This document shows positions 59,390-64,000 of a DNA stretch of 64,000 bases, piece after piece; within the stretch, counting starts at the first letter, position 1, and each line of letters begins with the position of its first letter. Below the pieces are notes generated by a model. The model searched no databases and was not told the DNA's origin. It saw only the letters and a list, made by a program, of their open reading frames with translations. The position numbers and the translations under genes were made by a program. The stretch is from the NCBI RefSeq assembly GCF_902506325.1, contig NZ_LR732330.1, positions 1 to 64,000 on the forward strand. Reading direction: 5' to 3'. This DNA is from Limnobacter sp. 130 (GTDB taxonomy: Bacteria; Pseudomonadota; Gammaproteobacteria; Burkholderiales; Burkholderiaceae_B).

Positions 59390-61471
59390 ATGAAAACCAA
59401 ATCTGTTCTTGCTGTTTGTTGCTTGCTGATCTTTGGCAGTGCGTGGAGCCATGGCATTCACTTTGACAATCAGGAGCTTGATGAGATCTCGGTGACAGAA
59501 AATATCGAAGCTGTTCATACTTTGGGCGGCATCACAAGCTCACAGGGAATTTTGGGGCAGCAACGTTTGGCCAATCAAAACCCTGCCAGGTCTTCCGATG
59601 TGCTTGAAGCGGTGCCCGGATTGAATGTCACGCAACATTCCGGTGGGGGCAAGGCCAACCAATATTTTCTTCGCGGATTCAGCCTTGATCACGGCACTGA
59701 TTTGTCCATTAATTTTCTTGGTGCGCCACTGAACTTGCCTGGGCATGCACACGGTCAAGGTTATGCAGATTCCAATATGATCATTCCTGAACTTCTGTCC
59801 AGGATTGAATATCGCAAGGGGCCTTACTTTGCGCAAGATGGTGATTTCAGTTCTGCGGGCTCATTGAATATCGATTACGTCAGCGAGTTGAAAAAAGGAT
59901 TGGCCTCGTTGTCAGTCGGTGAGTTTGGCTATCGGCGTGGACTGTTGGCCAATTCAACAACATGGAATGATGAACAAACCAAGTTGCTGTATGCCCTCGA
60001 AGTGACCGAAAATGACGGTCCCTGGGAAGTGGCTGAAAACCAGTACAAATACAATATGCTGCTCAAGTTGAGTCATCAAATTGACGCCAGCAAGAAATTT
60101 GAAGTGCAATACTCCGGATACGAATCACAATGGACATCGACCGATCACATTCCAGTCGAGGCAGTGGAACGTGGCTTGGTCAATCGCTTCGGTAGTCTGG
60201 ATCCAACAGCCGGTGGATTTACCCAACGGCATGCGGTTTCCGGTAACTTCACCACGGTTTGGGACCAGTCGATCACACAAGTTCGCGCATTCCTTGCGGA
60301 TTACAAGCTCGATCTGTTTAGCGACTTCACTTACGGCCTTCGCGACAACTCAGTGTTTGGTCGGCCAGGTGTCAGGTCAGATCAATTCAATCAATTCGAT
60401 AGTCGAACCACCTATGGTGGTGGCGTAACGCACACCATTTTCGAGAACCTCACGTTCATGCGTTCTCAGCTTGCAATGGGCCTTGATTATCGCGTTGATG
60501 ATGTGAATCCGGCGGGTCTATATGAATCCATTGCACGTGAACGTTTGGCCACGCGTAACCAAGATAACTTTGAGCAGCAAAATCTTGGCTTGTTCGTTTC
60601 TCAGCAATTGCAGCCTGTACCGTGGTTGAAATTGACAGGTGGCTTGCGATACGACAGCTTTGATGTTGATTTGAATGGTGAGTTTGATGACGATGAAGAC
60701 CCTGGTACGCCCAATACACAGCGTTCAGGTTCCCGCAGTGATTCTCAGGTCAGCCCGAAATTTACAGCCAGCGTGAAGCCCTTTGCGCACAACACCGAGT
60801 TGTTTTTTGCGGCAGGCCGTGGTTTTCACAGCAATGATCCCCGTGGCTTGTTCACAGCGAATCCGGTTGATTACCTGGTAAAAACCAAAGGCTCTGAGTT
60901 GGGGATTAAATCCACCAACGCCAGCAAAAACCTGAGCGCATCAGCCACTTTGTTTCAACTGGAAAGTGATTCAGAACTTGTATTTGTGGGCGACGCCGGC
61001 ACCACTGAGCCAAATGGTGCAACAAAACGAAATGGACTGGAGTTGATTGCAAGTTACTTCAACAAAACGGGATTTGAAATTGATGGTTTTGTCACGCTGG
61101 TGGATGCACGGTTTGTGAATGTGACCGACAACGGAATTCCGAACGCAATTGAGGAGTCCGCCGCGGTGTCATTGAGTCAAACCTGGGGTGATCTCAAGCT
61201 TGGTTACAAGTTCAAGTATGTGGGTAGCGCCCCATTGACTGAAGACCGGAGCATTCAATCGGACTCAGTCATTAATTCAGACCTGTTCGCTAACTTCAGG
61301 CTGAACAAAGACCTGAGCCTGAACCTTTCAATCTTCAATCTTTTTGATCGGGAAAACAGCGATATTCAGTATGCTCAGGAATATTTTCTGGCTGGCAATG
61401 CTGCATTTGGAAAAACATTCCACCCCGCATTGCCAAGACATATTCGCCTGACAGCGAGTTTGCAATTCTAG
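59390..61471 (+). CDS. TonB-dependent receptor
   Basis: A 693-residue outer-membrane receptor: signal peptide ending SAWSHG, TonB-box-like ELDEISVTE, plug domain with SSDVLEAVPGLNVTQHSGGGKANQYFLRGFSLDHGTDL (a variant common in metal- or uncharacterised-ligand receptors, with a H-G-H-A-H-G-Q-G loop at ~117-123), then a 22-strand barrel ending HIRLTASLQF (terminal Phe). The His-rich plug loop hints at a metal ligand. It faces the DUF4198-like gene and follows the DUF4331-lipoprotein set. DUF4198 proteins often accompany nickel/cobalt or other metal uptake, so a metal-uptake locus is plausible (inference). Confidence 0.86.
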   Translation: MKTKSVLAVCCLLIFGSAWSHGIHFDNQELDEISVTENIEAVHTLGGITSSQGILGQQRLANQNPARSSDVLEAVPGLNVTQHSGGGKANQYFLRGFSLDHGTDLSINFLGAPLNLPGHAHGQGYADSNMIIPELLSRIEYRKGPYFAQDGDFSSAGSLNIDYVSELKKGLASLSVGEFGYRRGLLANSTTWNDEQTKLLYALEVTENDGPWEVAENQYKYNMLLKLSHQIDASKKFEVQYSGYESQWTSTDHIPVEAVERGLVNRFGSLDPTAGGFTQRHAVSGNFTTVWDQSITQVRAFLADYKLDLFSDFTYGLRDNSVFGRPGVRSDQFNQFDSRTTYGGGVTHTIFENLTFMRSQLAMGLDYRVDDVNPAGLYESIARERLATRNQDNFEQQNLGLFVSQQLQPVPWLKLTGGLRYDSFDVDLNGEFDDDEDPGTPNTQRSGSRSDSQVSPKFTASVKPFAHNTELFFAAGRGFHSNDPRGLFTANPVDYLVKTKGSELGIKSTNASKNLSASATLFQLESDSELVFVGDAGTTEPNGATKRNGLELIASYFNKTGFEIDGFVTLVDARFVNVTDNGIPNAIEESAAVSLSQTWGDLKLGYKFKYVGSAPLTEDRSIQSDSVINSDLFANFRLNKDLSLNLSIFNLFDRENSDIQYAQEYFLAGNAAFGKTFHPALPRHIRLTASLQF

Positions 61472-61492
61472 AAAAGTTGCCTGGCAATTTGC

Positions 61493-62188
61493 TTATTGGG
61501 GCTCCAGAATGACAGAGAGAAACTGGCTTTTGTAGCCTGTGCCGTTTTGTTCGGTGATCAGTGTTCTTAACAGCGCTTTTGATGTGGGTTGCAAGATCAA
61601 TTTGACTTTGCCTTCAGCGTCGGTGTTGCTCCACAGGGTAATCGGAGTTTCCGGGTACTCAAGGCCCACCGGCAGGTTGGGTACAGGCTCACCATTTTTG
61701 TACACATAAATCGTTTTTGGATCGTCGGGCTTGCTCACAAACTGTGCAATGTCCTTGTTGTACAGCGGATCGCCAACCAGTACTGGCTTGATTTGTGCAA
61801 GTTTGAAATACACTTCCTCAAACTTCTGCTTGGCGCGTACCTGATCGATCAGTGTTTTGCTCACTTTGTTTTCGGAAAAGTGCTGAACCCCTTGGGCTGG
61901 CGTCAGTTCGATCAAAGTGGTTTTAAGTTGGGCAACACAATTGGCTGGTTTTTTTGGGTAAACATAGCGAATACTTTGCGCATCAAACCCAAGCTCGAAC
62001 AATTCGCCCACCACGGTTGTGCAACGAATCGTTTGAACGTATTCGCCTTTCACCGTGATTTCCTTTGCGGGGAAATTGTGCCCGGTAGACAATCCGAGGC
62101 TTTGCTCGCCTGCCTCAATCCAGGTTAAGTGGGCCATGGCTGGAGCAGTGGTACTAATAAAGAACAGGGCAATTAATTTCTTCAACAT
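61493..62188 (-). CDS. DUF4198-like exported protein
   Basis: A ~231-residue protein: start ATG 62188 gives the leader LIALFFISTTAPAMAHLTW, cut after AMA and leaving a His at the mature N-terminus, as in DUF4198 proteins. The body has SLGLSTGHNFPAKEIT, DDPKTIYVYKNGEPVPNLPVGLEYP and TDAEGKVKLILQPTSKALL, with the Ig/CnaB-like beta strands of the family. It is periplasmic; such proteins are found with TonB receptors and metal transporters. Convergent with the TonB receptor gene (21-base gap). Membership is judged from layout, so it is moderate. Confidence 0.65.
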   Translation of the reverse strand: MLKKLIALFFISTTAPAMAHLTWIEAGEQSLGLSTGHNFPAKEITVKGEYVQTIRCTTVVGELFELGFDAQSIRYVYPKKPANCVAQLKTTLIELTPAQGVQHFSENKVSKTLIDQVRAKQKFEEVYFKLAQIKPVLVGDPLYNKDIAQFVSKPDDPKTIYVYKNGEPVPNLPVGLEYPETPITLWSNTDAEGKVKLILQPTSKALLRTLITEQNGTGYKSQFLSVILEPQ

Positions 62189-62239
62189 AACAACTTTGGT
62201 GCCGCAGGTTAGAATCATTTAACAGTACTACACATCGGA

Positions 62240-63280
62240 ATGACAATGGCAAAAACCTCAATCCCGGAACCCAAAGATTTGGCTTCGCAACTGCTTGAGG
62301 CCGAAGTTGCTTTCTGGCTTCAGAACCTGAAAGGTAAAAAGTTTCAGGCTTTGCTTGCCGACGAAGTGACCCATATCCTGGGAAGGTTTGAATACATTCG
62401 CCTGCGCGATGCTGTGGATGAAAACAAGGTCAAGGCCACTGCGCAACGTTATGCCGTGGAAATGGAAATTGGTGGTGCCATTCCCGAGTTGTTTGGTGAA
62501 ATTGCCAATCGCATTTTTGAATTTCCAGCCAGCCAGACCACAAAGATTGGCGAGGTGGTGTCCGACTCAATCGCGACAGAATTCATCGAGAAAATATTTG
62601 AGCAAGACGGTGTGCTTGATCATGCTGTCACCAACATCAGAAACAGCACGCCATTTCGGCATTTTTTGTCAGACGTCATTTTCACCGTGCTCAAAGGCTA
62701 TGTATTTGAGCAAAACAACCTGATGAAATTTTCGACGGTGGCCAGCAGCACACGCAAAGTGCGGGAGTGGCTCAGCTCCAAAGCGCCCGATTTGTCAGAA
62801 GGTCTTGAAGACCGAGTGCGCAACCTGATGGAAAGTGGCGTCAAAGGTTCGCTCGAAATGGTGGATGAAACCCTGGACAACGAGCAATACCGTGAAACAG
62901 CCATGAACAGCGCTTTGGCTTTTTGGGATGTGGTGCGCGAGTGGCCGTTGACCGCGTATCGCGATTACCTGACCGAGCAAGACTTCCAGGAGTTCATGGT
63001 GCTGGGCTATGAGTTCTGGCTTGAATTCCGCAACACCGAGTACTTGAAGTCGTGCATTGATTTGGGTGTCGACTTTTTCTTTGAGAAGTATGGCGACCAG
63101 TCGCTACAAGCTCTGTTGGACGACATCGGGATCACCCATGAAATGATCACGGGCGAACTGGACAATTACATTCCGGACCTGGCTGCCTTGATGATCAAGG
63201 AAGGGGTTGCGGAAAGTTTCCTGCGTCGCAATTTGCTGCGTTTTTACAGCAGCAAGAAGGTGCAAGACCTTCTTGCCTGA
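62240..63280 (+). CDS. Hypothetical cytoplasmic protein
   Basis: A 346-residue, mostly helical protein with no signal peptide: LASQLLEAEVAFWLQNLKGKK at the start, RRNLLRFYSSKKVQDLLA at the end, and repeated acidic/hydrophobic helices (FVFEQ-like segments, SGVKGSLEMVDETLDNEQY). ATG 62240 or ATG 62246 could start it. Divergent from the DUF4198-like gene. No family recognised. Confidence 0.6.
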   Translation: MTMAKTSIPEPKDLASQLLEAEVAFWLQNLKGKKFQALLADEVTHILGRFEYIRLRDAVDENKVKATAQRYAVEMEIGGAIPELFGEIANRIFEFPASQTTKIGEVVSDSIATEFIEKIFEQDGVLDHAVTNIRNSTPFRHFLSDVIFTVLKGYVFEQNNLMKFSTVASSTRKVREWLSSKAPDLSEGLEDRVRNLMESGVKGSLEMVDETLDNEQYRETAMNSALAFWDVVREWPLTAYRDYLTEQDFQEFMVLGYEFWLEFRNTEYLKSCIDLGVDFFFEKYGDQSLQALLDDIGITHEMITGELDNYIPDLAALMIKEGVAESFLRRNLLRFYSSKKVQDLLA

Positions 63281-63289
63281 TCGATGGTT

Positions 63290-64000
63290 TTAAAGGTTAC
63301 CTGTACTGGTGCCTGCTGGCAGATTCAATACCTTGCCGTTGCTGAAATTCAGTACCACGGGACCATCTGACACGACAGTGTAGGCTGCGCCGTTTTGCAG
63401 GCAGCTAGCCGCCGTGTCAATTCTCATTGATGTCACATTGGTCAAATTGGCTGTGAGGCGATTTTCATTGGCTGCCTGCACTGGCATACCCATCAACCTG
63501 CGGAAAGTCTGGATGAAAGGTACTGGCCCATTGCCAGCCGTTTGCCCGTTCTCGAAAGTGCTGGTGCTTCGTGCACAGGCAAAGCTTTCTACGTCTATGA
63601 CAATGTCGCCTTCGGCACGGCCCTTGATACGGCTTAGCCAATAGGCTTTGTCATGCTTGATGTCGTATTCCGGGTATGCAAATGCTTCATTGGTTTTGTA
63701 CGTAATTCGGCCATGGTTCTTCACGCGGGTCAGGTTGCGTGTGAACTCGGCTTCTTTGCCCCATTCATCGAGTGCAATCAGGGTCAGGTGTTCAGCCACC
63801 AGGTGCATGTAAAACTCGTATAACACACCGTCAGTCTGGCCCAGTTTCAAGGCCCAATCCAATCCGGTATTCACTTGCACCAGCTCGTCCAGCGCGCCAT
63901 AAGAATGCGTGCCAGGAATGTGGCGTAAATTGCCCAGATAATTGCTGATGTTGCCAACGCCACCGATGGTGCTACTCAAGGGAAAGGCGAAGGGTAGGGT
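63290..64000 (-). CDS. Hypothetical protein, 5' end beyond the window
   Basis: The frame is open to the right edge of the window, so the N-terminus is missing; the 236 visible residues are the C-terminal part. Visible features: NISNYLGNLRHIPGTHSYG, LDWALKLGQTDGVLYEFYMHLVAEHLTLI, AYPEYDIKHDKAYWLSRIKG, and a beta-rich C-terminal tail (TVVSDGPVVLNFSNGKVLNLPAG). Two Cys (FACARS and ASCLQNG) may pair. No family recognised. Convergent with the hypothetical gene at 62240. Confidence 0.6.
   Translation of the reverse strand, partial: TLPFAFPLSSTIGGVGNISNYLGNLRHIPGTHSYGALDELVQVNTGLDWALKLGQTDGVLYEFYMHLVAEHLTLIALDEWGKEAEFTRNLTRVKNHGRITYKTNEAFAYPEYDIKHDKAYWLSRIKGRAEGDIVIDVESFACARSTSTFENGQTAGNGPVPFIQTFRRLMGMPVQAANENRLTANLTNVTSMRIDTAASCLQNGAAYTVVSDGPVVLNFSNGKVLNLPAGTSTGNL

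Noticed and set aside
1-64000. CRISPR arrays, insertion sequences, rRNA genes and integrases
   Set aside because: None seen: no regularly spaced repeats, no transposase or tyrosine integrase frame, and no rRNA sequence.

Overview
The window looks like about 56 kb of betaproteobacterial chromosome behind an 8 kb foreign segment at its left end. The host is probably a Burkholderiales member close to Limnobacter. This is inferred from moderate GC, the mix of Gram-negative outer-membrane proteins (FadL-type porin, two TonB-dependent receptors, lipoproteins with LAAC or STGC lipoboxes), periplasmic Msr enzymes and aerobic lipid or ketone catabolism genes. No rRNA or other taxonomic marker is present, so the genus is a guess.

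Bases 1-8150 are accessory DNA. In order they hold: a stand-alone protein with a family-A DNA-polymerase-like palm; a small protein made of two copies of one repeat; a KilA-N phage antirepressor gene broken by a frameshift and a stop codon; a 48-bp direct repeat; a serine resolvase with what looks like its own res site upstream; two small exported proteins; a winged-helix-like protein; a lipoprotein; a YHYH-type exported mini-protein; an HTH protein; and two poorly understood small genes. Almost none of these has a clear housekeeping role. A bidirectional terminator (8151-8172) lies where the ordinary chromosome begins.

From 8.2 to 28.6 kb come a choice-of-anchor-I lipoprotein and a retention-module protein, a Baeyer-Villiger-type monooxygenase with an SDR (under a recognisable promoter), another SDR, a GGCT-like protein, glpK-glpD, tRNA-Arg(ACG), a siderophore receptor with a PepSY membrane protein and an upstream Fur-box-like site, an acyl-CoA synthetase, a PhnD-like binding protein paired with a histidine kinase, exported MsrB and MsrA, and a DUF1223 gene frameshifted in an A6 tract.

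From 28.8 to 42.3 kb an exported asparaginase precedes a long minus-strand run of nine tightly packed genes: GST-like, SDR, parvulin PPIase, HupE/UreJ-like, DUF3604, MBL hydrolase, N-acyl-D-amino-acid-deacylase-like amidohydrolase, VOC and acetoacetate-decarboxylase-like. A divergent TetR gene faces the start of this run. A second, paralogous GST-like gene forms an operon with its own TetR gene under a 23-bp palindromic operator.

From 42.3 to 64 kb are a Tat-exported arylsulfatase overlapping its formylglycine-generating enzyme, a TerB-like protein, a FadL-type porin, a metal-dependent hydrolase, a PaaX-type repressor divergent from an esterase-SDR-hydrolase operon, a Sel1-repeat protein, a 42-residue Cys-rich protein, an AGCS amino-acid:Na+ symporter, an NlpC/P60 hydrolase, a queuosine-precursor transporter, a DUF4331-lipoprotein-TonB receptor set facing a DUF4198-like gene, and two unrecognised proteins, the last running off the right edge. 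The lipid-type enzymes (FadL, acyl-CoA synthetase, BVMO, SDRs, esterases, PaaX regulator) suggest growth on hydrophobic compounds; this is inference from gene content.
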